Below are positions 6,531-12,487 of a DNA stretch of 12,902 nt, piece by piece. The notes below the pieces were generated by a model, which saw only the letters and a program-made list of their open reading frames with translations, was not told the origin of the DNA and did not search any database. The number at the start of each line of letters is the position of its first letter. The first letter of the stretch is position 1. A program made the translations under genes and the position numbers. Source of the stretch: Minisyncoccota bacterium (GTDB lineage Bacteria > Patescibacteriota > Minisyncoccia > Minisyncoccales > CG1-02-41-26); assembly GCA_028712605.1 (NCBI GenBank), contig JAQTPV010000023.1, positions 1 through 12,902 of the forward strand. Direction: 5' to 3'.

Positions 6531-6878
6531 ATGGTGCCTAAAGCGGTTAAAAAGATAATGGATTTTAGGGATATTTTAGCCATTATTGCTCAAGCCGCTC
6601 AAAACAAAGAAACGGTAGAAATTTATTATCCCAAAACCGCCAATAATAAAGCTGGCTGGCGTGAGGTTGAGCCCTATTCATTAACCACTGATATTGGGCC
6701 AGAAGGCGAGCATTTAGTTTATGGCCAGGATAGGTTGAGCCCTGGTCATATTTTTAATGGCTATACAGTTGGCAGTCGTGATGACCACTGCGATTCTTTT
6801 ATTATTAGTAAAATTAAAAAAGCCCGACCTGCCAGCCATAAATTTAAGCCTCGGAGAGGTTGGAAAGTAGAGTTTTGA
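6531..6878 (+). CDS. Small WYL-like domain protein
   Basis: A 115-residue protein. Residues 10-30 form a helix. A compact beta-rich domain follows: a Glu-Ile-Tyr-Tyr strand, Arg-Glu-Val-Glu-Pro-Tyr-Ser-Leu, a Leu-Val-Tyr-Gly-x-Asp strand, and a final Ser-Phe-Ile-Ile-Ser-Lys-Ile-Lys-Lys strand. This order resembles an isolated WYL domain, an Sm-like ligand- or nucleic-acid-binding fold usually fused to a helix-turn-helix in regulators. Here there is no DNA-binding domain, and the tail is basic (Lys-Phe-Lys-Pro-Arg-Arg-Gly-Trp-Lys). The assignment rests on remote similarity. The gene follows a strong extended -10 promoter, probably without a leader, and precedes the exonuclease III gene by 25 nt, which hints at a nucleic-acid-related role. 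TGA 6876-6878 is followed by an in-frame TAA. Confidence 0.65.
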   Translation: MVPKAVKKIMDFRDILAIIAQAAQNKETVEIYYPKTANNKAGWREVEPYSLTTDIGPEGEHLVYGQDRLSPGHIFNGYTVGSRDDHCDSFIISKIKKARPASHKFKPRRGWKVEF

Positions 6879-6903
6879 TAAAAAATTATTTAATCTAAAT
6901 AGT

Positions 6904-7662
6904 ATGAAGATTGTGTCGTGGAATGTGAATGGCTTGCGGGCTATTCATAAAAAGAATTTTTTGGAGTGGTTCAGCAAAACCAAGCCTGATATTTTGTGTT
7001 TGCAGGAAATTAAGTCCGAAAAGGAGAAAATCCCCAGCGAATTGATTGATTGCTTGGGTTATTTTACTTTTGTTAATCCGGCCGAAAGGAAGGGCTATGC
7101 CGGTGTTTTAACTTATTCTAAAGAAAAGCCTCTGTCAGTTAATTATATTTTGGGCGAGAAAGACTTTGATAAAGAAGGCCGTTTAATTGAACTAATCTTT
7201 AAAGATTTTATTGTGCTCAATGTTTATATGCCCAATGGCGGTGGCCAGCAAGAGAGGTTCCCGCAAAAATTTGCCGCCTACCATGCTTTAATTGACTATT
7301 TGAAAAAGATTAAGAATAAACGGGTAGTGATAGTGGGCGATTTTAACGTGGCTCATCAAGAGATTGATATTGCCCGCCCCAAAGAAAACCAAAAAAACAC
7401 AGGCTTTACCCCTAAGGAAAGGGAGCAGATTACCAAGCTTTTGGAGGCTGGCTATATTGACACTTTCCGTCATTTTCACCAAGAGGGTGGTCATTATACT
7501 TGGTGGGCGCCTTTCGCTAAAGCCAGAGCCCGTAATATTGGTTGGCGGATTGATTATGCGTTTGTTTCAAGGCCAATGATGAAACAAGTAAGGTCCGCTT
7601 TTATCTGGCCCAGCGTGATGGGTTCTGATCACTGCCCAGTAGGAATTGCAATAAAGGATTAG
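6904..7662 (+). CDS. xth: Exodeoxyribonuclease III (AP endonuclease family)
   Basis: A 252-residue cytoplasmic enzyme, normal length for the family. It cleaves abasic sites and has 3'-5' exonuclease and 3' phosphatase activity in base excision repair. The catalytic set is complete: N7 in Ser-Trp-Asn-Val-Asn-Gly, E35 in Leu-Gln-Glu, Y108 in Asn-Val-Tyr-Met-Pro-Asn-Gly, D146 and N148 in Gly-Asp-Phe-Asn, and S241-D242-H243. The Trp-Arg-Ile-Asp-Tyr strand near the end is also typical. There is no fusion or truncation. The gene lies 25 nt after the WYL-like gene and 5 nt before the GH3 gene, so it is probably read in one transcript with both. No Shine-Dalgarno is obvious before the ATG. Confidence 0.95.
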   Translation: MKIVSWNVNGLRAIHKKNFLEWFSKTKPDILCLQEIKSEKEKIPSELIDCLGYFTFVNPAERKGYAGVLTYSKEKPLSVNYILGEKDFDKEGRLIELIFKDFIVLNVYMPNGGGQQERFPQKFAAYHALIDYLKKIKNKRVVIVGDFNVAHQEIDIARPKENQKNTGFTPKEREQITKLLEAGYIDTFRHFHQEGGHYTWWAPFAKARARNIGWRIDYAFVSRPMMKQVRSAFIWPSVMGSDHCPVGIAIKD

Positions 7663-7667
7663 GAACT

Positions 7668-8876
7668 ATGAAAACCATTATTTTTTTAGCCATTTTGTTA
7701 ACGATTATTATCACCGGTGGGATTTTTTTGTTTTATGAAAAGGAAGGCAGTGAAGCGCTGAACGAGAATGTTGAAAAAACAGCCGCTACAACAGAAGAGC
7801 AACCAGTTACTGAAGGAGAACATATTTCTGATGAAGAATTAAAAGATATGATTGGGCAGATGATTATTGCTGGCTTTAGAGGTTTAGAAGTTTCGTCTTC
7901 TTCTTATATAGTTAAAGCCTCAAATGATTTAAATCTGGGCGGGGTTGTTTTTGTTGATTATGATTTGCCATCAAAAAGCTACCCAAGAAATATAGAAAAT
8001 GCCAGCCAGGTTAAAAAGCTCATCAAAGATTTGCAAGGTTTTTCTAAGACCCCTTTATTTGTAGCTGTTGATGCCGAAGGAGGGCTTATTAACAGGTTAA
8101 AGCCGAAATACGGTTTTCTGGAAATCCCAAGCCCTGAGCAAATGGGAAAGGGGAATGTAAGTGAAACAAAAAAGATAGCTGAATCATTATCAAAACAACT
8201 TTTTGAGCTTGGTTTTAATTTTAATTTCGCTCCGGTGGTTGATGTGAATGTTAACCCTAAAAACCCTATTATTGGATCTTTAGGGAGATCCTTTTCTTCG
8301 GACCCCAATAAAGTTACTGAACACTCAATAGCTTTTATTGAGGGGATGCATCAACATAGCATCATAACGGCTTTAAAGCATTTTCCGGGCCATGGAAGCT
8401 CAAAAGATGACAGTCATTTAGGAATGGTTGATATTACAAATACTTATCAAGAATACGAATTAGATCCTTATAAGGATATTATTAGCAAAGGGTTAACTGA
8501 TACTATTATGACTGCTCATATAATAAATAAAAATATTGATTCTGACTTACCAGCTACATTATCAGCCAAATTTTTACAAGATTTATTAAGGGGGCAGCTA
8601 GGATTTAAGGGAGTTATTATTTCAGATGATATGCAGATGGGGGCTATCATTAAAAATTATGGGTTTAAAGAAGCGATAGTTAAAGCGGTTGAAGCCGGGT
8701 GTGATTTACTGATTATTTCTAATAATGTTAACTTTTATGATGAAACGGCTCCCTATCAAGCTGTGGATTCAATTTTTAAAGCTGTAAAGGTGGGGGCGAT
8801 AAAAGAAGAAAGAATAGTTGAAAGCTATAATAGAATAATACAGCTTAAGAAAAAATTTAATATTGTAAAAAACTAA
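7668..8876 (+). CDS. Membrane-anchored GH3 family beta-N-acetylhexosaminidase (NagZ-like)
   Basis: A 402-residue protein. Residues 1-23 are a hydrophobic signal anchor without a lipobox cysteine, followed by a Glu/Thr-rich linker to about residue 55 and a GH3 TIM-barrel domain. The NagZ signature is complete: K237-H238-F239-P240-G241-H242-G243 with the general acid/base pair D248/H250 in Asp-Ser-His, and the nucleophile D320 in Ile-Ser-Asp-Asp-Met-x-Met. The Asp-Ser-His loop distinguishes NagZ-type hexosaminidases from other GH3 enzymes. The likely substrate is N-acetylglucosamine linked to muramic acid, in peptidoglycan or its fragments. The anchor puts the enzyme outside the cytoplasm, as in Firmicutes, unlike cytoplasmic proteobacterial NagZ. 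An AGGA overlapping the previous stop supports the start. It is spaced 5 nt from both neighbours. Confidence 0.9.
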   Translation: MKTIIFLAILLTIIITGGIFLFYEKEGSEALNENVEKTAATTEEQPVTEGEHISDEELKDMIGQMIIAGFRGLEVSSSSYIVKASNDLNLGGVVFVDYDLPSKSYPRNIENASQVKKLIKDLQGFSKTPLFVAVDAEGGLINRLKPKYGFLEIPSPEQMGKGNVSETKKIAESLSKQLFELGFNFNFAPVVDVNVNPKNPIIGSLGRSFSSDPNKVTEHSIAFIEGMHQHSIITALKHFPGHGSSKDDSHLGMVDITNTYQEYELDPYKDIISKGLTDTIMTAHIINKNIDSDLPATLSAKFLQDLLRGQLGFKGVIISDDMQMGAIIKNYGFKEAIVKAVEAGCDLLIISNNVNFYDETAPYQAVDSIFKAVKVGAIKEERIVESYNRIIQLKKKFNIVKN

Positions 8877-8881
8877 GAAAT

Positions 8882-9466
8882 ATGGCGCACTTGAAAATTA
8901 TCGTTAATGGCTATGCTAAAAAACGCCCTGGGTATGAGTTAGCCTCTCCCAATACCGTTTTAATTTTTGACGGCACCCAGAAGATTTTAGTTGATCCGGG
9001 CGCTAATAAAAGGCTCTTATTAAAAGGTTTAAAGAAAGAGCATTTAAAGCCAAGGGATATTGATGTTGTGTTGCTAACCCACTACCACTTAGACCACATT
9101 TTAAATATTCGGCTCTTTCCGGAGCACGATATTTATGATGGCGATACTATCAACAGAGCCGATAAAATAATTGGTTATTCAGGCAATATCCCCAGAACTA
9201 ACATTAAAGTAATTCCAACACCGGGGCATGCTTATGAACATTGTTCTTTTCTAGTGCAAACTGCTCAAGGCAAGGTGGTGATAGCTGGCGATGTTTTTTG
9301 GTGGAGCGAGAGGGAAAAGCAAAAAACTGACAGAAAGAGTTTATTAAAGAAGAAAGATCCTTATGTGAAAAACAAAGCCGATTTGCTGCAAAGCAGAAAA
9401 AGGCTTTTGGCTGCAGCTGACCATATCATCCCTGGCCATGGCAAGATGTTTAAAGTTGAAAAATGA
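8882..9466 (+). CDS. Metallo-beta-lactamase fold hydrolase
   Basis: A 194-residue compact MBL-fold protein. All metal ligands for a dinuclear site are present: H67-x-H69-x-D71-H72 (Thr-His-Tyr-His-Leu-Asp-His), H116 in Pro-Gly-His, D137 in Ala-Gly-Asp, and H186 in Ile-Pro-Gly-His-Gly. Its small size and lack of extra domains resemble glyoxalase II-like and MBLAC1-like proteins; the substrate cannot be told from the sequence. There is no signal peptide, so it is probably cytoplasmic. It lies 5 nt after the NagZ-like gene and ends the operon at TGA 9464-9466. No clear intrinsic terminator follows. A nuclease, thioesterase or lactonase role would all be compatible. Confidence 0.88.
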   Translation: MAHLKIIVNGYAKKRPGYELASPNTVLIFDGTQKILVDPGANKRLLLKGLKKEHLKPRDIDVVLLTHYHLDHILNIRLFPEHDIYDGDTINRADKIIGYSGNIPRTNIKVIPTPGHAYEHCSFLVQTAQGKVVIAGDVFWWSEREKQKTDRKSLLKKKDPYVKNKADLLQSRKRLLAAADHIIPGHGKMFKVEK

Positions 9467-9471
9467 ATAAT

Positions 9472-9556
9472 GAGGAGGTAGCCCCAAGAAAATATGTTTT
9501 TTAATATTTTGGGATTACCCCAAGCAAGGGGGGGGTGCGACACAATAGGGGCGTGA
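9472..9556 (+). promoter_or_regulatory. Orphan strong Shine-Dalgarno with a possible 20-codon reading frame
   Basis: GAGGAGGT (9472-9479) is a perfect anti-SD match, the best in the window. The only downstream frame is ATG 9494 to TGA 9554-9556, coding 20 residues that include the G-rich tract, with a long 14-nt spacer. A closer ATG (9470) overlaps the SD and ends after three codons. A hairpin lies across the spacer and start (9483-9495 with 9504-9513, with a 3-nt bulge). It may be a leader peptide, a relic or chance; I do not call it a real gene. Confidence 0.25.
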
Positions 9557-9564
9557 GTAGGGGG
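9518..9564 (+). repeat. G-rich tract with quadruplex potential
   Basis: CCCC-aagcaa-GGGG can form a small hairpin (9518-9531). The right arm runs into eight Gs (9528-9535), then GGGG (9548-9551) and GGGGG (9560-9564). Splitting the eight-G run gives four G-runs of three or more, the minimum for a G-quadruplex. It stands out sharply in AT-rich sequence, just before the -35 of the ATPase promoter. The 9467-9634 gap holds nothing else apart from the orphan Shine-Dalgarno and the promoter. Confidence 0.45.
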
Positions 9565-9566
9565 AC

Positions 9567-9594
9567 TTGATTTTTTTGCCAAATTGAGTATACT
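9567..9594 (+). promoter_or_regulatory. Promoter of the V-type ATPase operon
   Basis: TTGATT (9567-9572), a 16-nt spacer, and TATACT (9589-9594) predict a start near 9601, about 34 nt before ATG 9635. A perfect TATAAT at 9618-9623 is a second candidate -10 that would start almost at the ATG but lacks a good -35. Confidence 0.5.
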
Positions 9595-9634
9595 TAAAAT
9601 CCTTTTGCAGGAAAATATATAATTATTCAAGAGT

Positions 9635-9943
9635 ATGCAGGAATTAGTCCAAATTTTGCAATACGAACAAAAAAAACAAGAAGAAATTGAATCGGCCCGC
9701 AGTGAAGCCCAAAAGATAGTCCAAAAAAGGAAAGAAGAATTAAGGCGGCAGCTGGAGCTTGGGGCGGTTTTGAGTCAAGGAGAGCAGGCTGAAATTGAGC
9801 AAAAGGCTCAGGCTCAAATTAAAATAGCCGCTCAAACATTGCAGCAGGAAACGGCCCAAAGGTTGCAGCAATTAGAAAAAAGCAGACAGGCTAACCTTGA
9901 GCGGGCCGTTAAAAGTGTTACAGAGGCCTTTCTCAATATTTAA
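9635..9943 (+). CDS. ntpF: V/A-type ATPase peripheral stalk subunit (NtpF/AhaH-like)
   Basis: A 102-residue protein that is almost entirely one charged coiled coil, very rich in Gln, Glu, Lys and Ala, with no membrane helix. Length and composition fit the small stalk subunit (called F in Enterococcus ntp, H or G elsewhere). That subunit pairs with subunit E to form the peripheral stalk holding the catalytic head against rotation. Coiled-coil sequence alone is weak evidence. The call rests mainly on position: it is the first gene before I, K and E, as in the E. hirae ntpFIKE order. No strong Shine-Dalgarno is present. A terminator-like hairpin follows immediately, so it may be expressed at a higher level than the next gene. 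Confidence 0.78.
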   Translation: MQELVQILQYEQKKQEEIESARSEAQKIVQKRKEELRRQLELGAVLSQGEQAEIEQKAQAQIKIAAQTLQQETAQRLQQLEKSRQANLERAVKSVTEAFLNI

Positions 9944-9948
9944 GAATC

Positions 9949-9976
9949 AAGACTTAACTTTTCGTTAAGTTTTTTT
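9949..9976 (+). terminator. Intra-operon terminator-like hairpin (ntpF-ntpI)
   Basis: ACTTAAC (9952-9958) pairs perfectly with GTTAAGT (9964-9970) around TTTTC. The stem extends by up to three pairs (9949-9951 with 9971-9973) and merges into a run of seven Ts (9970-9976). It lies only 10 nt before the subunit I start, so it probably reduces rather than abolishes read-through. The stem is AT-rich and therefore weak. Confidence 0.6.
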
Positions 9977-9985
9977 ATTGTTTTT

Positions 9986-11920
9986 ATGATGAAATTGGCA
10001 GAAAAATATTTATTGGCCTTTCCTAAAGAGCGATTATCAGAAATCTCTAAGCTAGTAAGCGAGGCTGGCTGTTTTGAGGCTATAGAGAGCCAGCCCCAAG
10101 GCGGTTCCTTTCCCGAAAAGATTACTCAAGAATTAGAGAGGGTGGAATACCGTATGGCTTCTTTAGATTTTGCCGTTTCTTATGTGACATCTTTTGTTAA
10201 AAAAGAACCATTACTTAAAAGGCTTAAGCAGCCAAAGATCCTTTTCAATAAAGAAAGAATGGCTGGTTTGTCTCCTGAAACGCGGGAGAAGCTTTTTAGC
10301 CAGGTAAAACGCTTGGAAAAAATTGAAAGAAGACTAGACCGCTCCAGGAAAGAGGAAAAAGATGTGGTTAGTCGCTTGAACGAATTAGAAAAATTCGGCG
10401 ACCTGGGTTTTGTCCCCCAAGAAACCCAATATACCGTTTCTTTGGTGATTTGCCTAACACAAACAGCTCGTGGTCAGATGGAGGAATCAGTCAAAGAAAA
10501 TGCTTGGCATTGGCGGGAACTAATCAACTTACCGGGTAATATCTTTTGGCTTTTATTTGTTCCTTTGTGGGACAAAGAAAAGGTTGGAGAGGTTTTAAGG
10601 AACCTTAAAGCTGAAGTTGTGCCTTATAACTTTGCTCACCCACCAACTGTTGAAAAACAGAGAATGGCAGAAAGATTACAGGAAATAGCCAAAGAGAGGT
10701 TAATTTTAAAAAATGAAACCGCTATTATCGCCCGTCATTTTTCTGAATTCAAAATATTTCGCGACCTATTAGCCATGAAAAAGGCTAACTTAGAAGTTAA
10801 AAAAAGAATTTGGCAGGAGGGCATCTTGGCTTATTTAGTTTTTTGGGCCTTCAAAGATGATTTAAAAAAAGTGCATTCCAGGTTAGCCAAGTTTCCAGAA
10901 AAAATTTTCCTTAGGAAAATGGAGCTTGAGGAGGGCGAGGAGCCGCCAGTGGCGCTGGAAAACCATAAGTTAATACGCCCTTTCCAATACGTAACAGAAA
11001 TTTTCGGCATGCCCAGAAGCAATGAATTAGACCCCACGCCTTTTTTGGCTTTCTTTTTTATTTTATTCTTTGGCATTTGCTTAACTGACGCTGGCTATGG
11101 TTTGGTTTTAATACTTCTTACCTTGACCGCCTTATTGTTTTTAAAAAAGGCTTTAGGCGATACCAAACTGATGGTTTTACTATTTTACGGAGGCATCGCC
11201 ACTATGGCTATGGGCGTTTTATTCGGCGGCTATTTTGGAGCGCCCTCTTCGGTCTTGCAAAAACTGCCCTGGCTTTTGAAGCTAAAGAAGATAGATCCTA
11301 TTGAAGACACAGTGTTGTTTATGATTATTGCCTTCGCTTTAGGATATTTGCAGGTATTTTTTGCTCAAATTGTCAAGATTATCTCTGGTTGGAAAAATAA
11401 TAACCGCGAGTTGTCCCTCAACGGCTTAGCTTGGGCCTTATTTTATATAGTTTTAGTTTTAGTCGGGGTTAGCTTTTGGCTGTCTTTTGATAAGACCGCC
11501 GCTTTCTTAGCCCTAATAGGTTCTGGTTTATTTCTGTTATGGATAGAGTCAGTAGGAGTGAACATCTTTTTGAAGCCTTTAGTGGGCGCTATTAAGGTTT
11601 TACAGGGATTGATCGGCACCATGTCTGATGTTTTGTCTTATTCGCGTTTGGTGGCCTTAGGGTTGGCTACGGGTGTGATCGCCTTGATCGTTAATCAAAT
11701 CGCAGTTTTATTGGGTAGCATGGTGCCTTATATCGGATTTTTCGTGACAATTCTGATTATGGTTGGCGGACATATTTTTAATTTAGGTATCAATGCTTTG
11801 GGTGCCTTTATCCATTCGGGTCGTTTGCAGTTTGTGGAGTTTTTTCCAAAATTTCTGGAGGGGGGAGGCAAAAGGTTACAGCCCCAAAGAGCGGAATTCA
11901 AATATATTCAAGTTGAATAA
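9986..11920 (+). CDS. ntpI: V/A-type ATPase subunit I (membrane stator, a-subunit homologue)
   Basis: A 644-residue protein, the usual length. The N-terminal half (about 1-340) is soluble, with an alpha-beta part and long coiled-coil segments that form the collar linking stalk to membrane. The C-terminal half has about seven to eight membrane helices, starting near residue 347 with Pro-Phe-Leu-Ala-Phe-Phe and then T367-D368-A369-G370-Y371-G372. The essential arginine of the ion path is R554 in Leu-Ser-Tyr-Ser-Arg-Leu-Val-Ala-Leu-Gly-Leu-Ala. The end carries the family block Gly-His-x-Phe-Asn and Phe-Ile-His-Ser-x-Arg-Leu-Gln-Phe-Val-Glu-Phe-Phe. It forms the half-channels facing the proteolipid ring. 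The start has two consecutive ATG codons (9986, 9989) and no Shine-Dalgarno. The spacing after the hairpin leaves little room for one. Confidence 0.95.
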   Translation: MMKLAEKYLLAFPKERLSEISKLVSEAGCFEAIESQPQGGSFPEKITQELERVEYRMASLDFAVSYVTSFVKKEPLLKRLKQPKILFNKERMAGLSPETREKLFSQVKRLEKIERRLDRSRKEEKDVVSRLNELEKFGDLGFVPQETQYTVSLVICLTQTARGQMEESVKENAWHWRELINLPGNIFWLLFVPLWDKEKVGEVLRNLKAEVVPYNFAHPPTVEKQRMAERLQEIAKERLILKNETAIIARHFSEFKIFRDLLAMKKANLEVKKRIWQEGILAYLVFWAFKDDLKKVHSRLAKFPEKIFLRKMELEEGEEPPVALENHKLIRPFQYVTEIFGMPRSNELDPTPFLAFFFILFFGICLTDAGYGLVLILLTLTALLFLKKALGDTKLMVLLFYGGIATMAMGVLFGGYFGAPSSVLQKLPWLLKLKKIDPIEDTVLFMIIAFALGYLQVFFAQIVKIISGWKNNNRELSLNGLAWALFYIVLVLVGVSFWLSFDKTAAFLALIGSGLFLLWIESVGVNIFLKPLVGAIKVLQGLIGTMSDVLSYSRLVALGLATGVIALIVNQIAVLLGSMVPYIGFFVTILIMVGGHIFNLGINALGAFIHSGRLQFVEFFPKFLEGGGKRLQPQRAEFKYIQVE

Positions 11921-11923
11921 TTT

Positions 11924-11995
11924 ATTTTAGAGGAATTAAGATTTAGCGATTAAGAATTTTCATAATTCTTAATTTGCAATTCTTAATTCTAAAAT
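11924..11995 (+). promoter_or_regulatory. Nested AT-rich stem structure before the proteolipid gene
   Basis: An outer stem pairs 11924-11930 and 11934-11940 with 11982-11995 (14 bp, bulge AGG at 11931-11933). It encloses a perfect 10-bp inner stem (11949-11958 with 11964-11973). An 11-nt direct repeat, AATTCTTAATT, occurs at 11964-11974 and 11978-11988, so the two hairpins can compete. It ends 6 nt before ATG 12002 and is not followed by a T-run, so it is not a terminator. The start codon has no Shine-Dalgarno nearby; the only SD-like AGAGGA (11929-11934) lies in the outer stem and bulge. Confidence 0.65.
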
Positions 11996-12001
11996 ATTAA
12001 T

Positions 12002-12475
12002 ATGATAGGTTTAGTTTTAGCGTTACTGGGCGCAGCTTTATCAGTGGTTTTGGCTGGCATTGGTTCAGTCATTGGTGTTGGTAGGTGCGGTCAGGCTGGT
12101 TCGGGGGTCGTATCTGAAGAACCAGAGAAGTTCGGCAAGGTCTTGTTGCTGCAAGCCTTACCTTCCACCCAGGGCATTTATGGTTTTATTGGCACATTTT
12201 GGGTTATTATTAAATTAGGCCTCTTGTCGGGGAATATGCCTAACATTTCTTGGCAAACTGGTTTAGCCATTTTATGCGCTTGCTTACCTGTGGCTTTTAA
12301 TGGCTTATTATCAGCTATTTTTCAGGGTAAGGTTTCGGTGGCTGGTATGAATATTGTGGTGAAACAGCCCCAAGATGCCGGCAAGGGCGTGATTATGGCC
12401 GCGATGGTGGAAACGTATGCGGTGTTAGGTCTTTTAGCCACTATTCTTTTGATTCAAGGCATTCAATTACAGTAA
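12002..12475 (+). CDS. ntpK: V-type ATPase subunit K (16-kDa proteolipid, c-ring), likely Na+-binding
   Basis: A 157-residue protein of two duplicated helical hairpins (four membrane helices), the V-type proteolipid size. Copies form the rotor ring that carries ions past subunit I. The second hairpin has the essential carboxylate E137 in Ala-Ala-Met-Val-Glu-Thr-Tyr, while the first has Q57 in its family position and no carboxylate, giving one site per four helices. Aligning by motif with E. hirae NtpK, the five Na+ ligands L61, T64, Q65, Q110 and E139 correspond to L53, T56, Q57, Q108 and E137 here. This strongly suggests sodium coupling. The gene follows a structured 81-nt spacer and precedes subunit E by 12 nt. 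Rings need about ten copies, so higher expression is expected. Confidence 0.95.
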   Translation: MIGLVLALLGAALSVVLAGIGSVIGVGRCGQAGSGVVSEEPEKFGKVLLLQALPSTQGIYGFIGTFWVIIKLGLLSGNMPNISWQTGLAILCACLPVAFNGLLSAIFQGKVSVAGMNIVVKQPQDAGKGVIMAAMVETYAVLGLLATILLIQGIQLQ

Positions 12476-12487
12476 TTTATAGCTAAA

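Noticed and set aside
11949..11988. The repeated AATTCTTAATT units as a short CRISPR-like or MITE-like repeat array.
   Set aside because: There are only three short copies (one inverted) with no spacers, no terminal target duplications and no cas or transposase gene. The pairing is better explained as RNA secondary structure.
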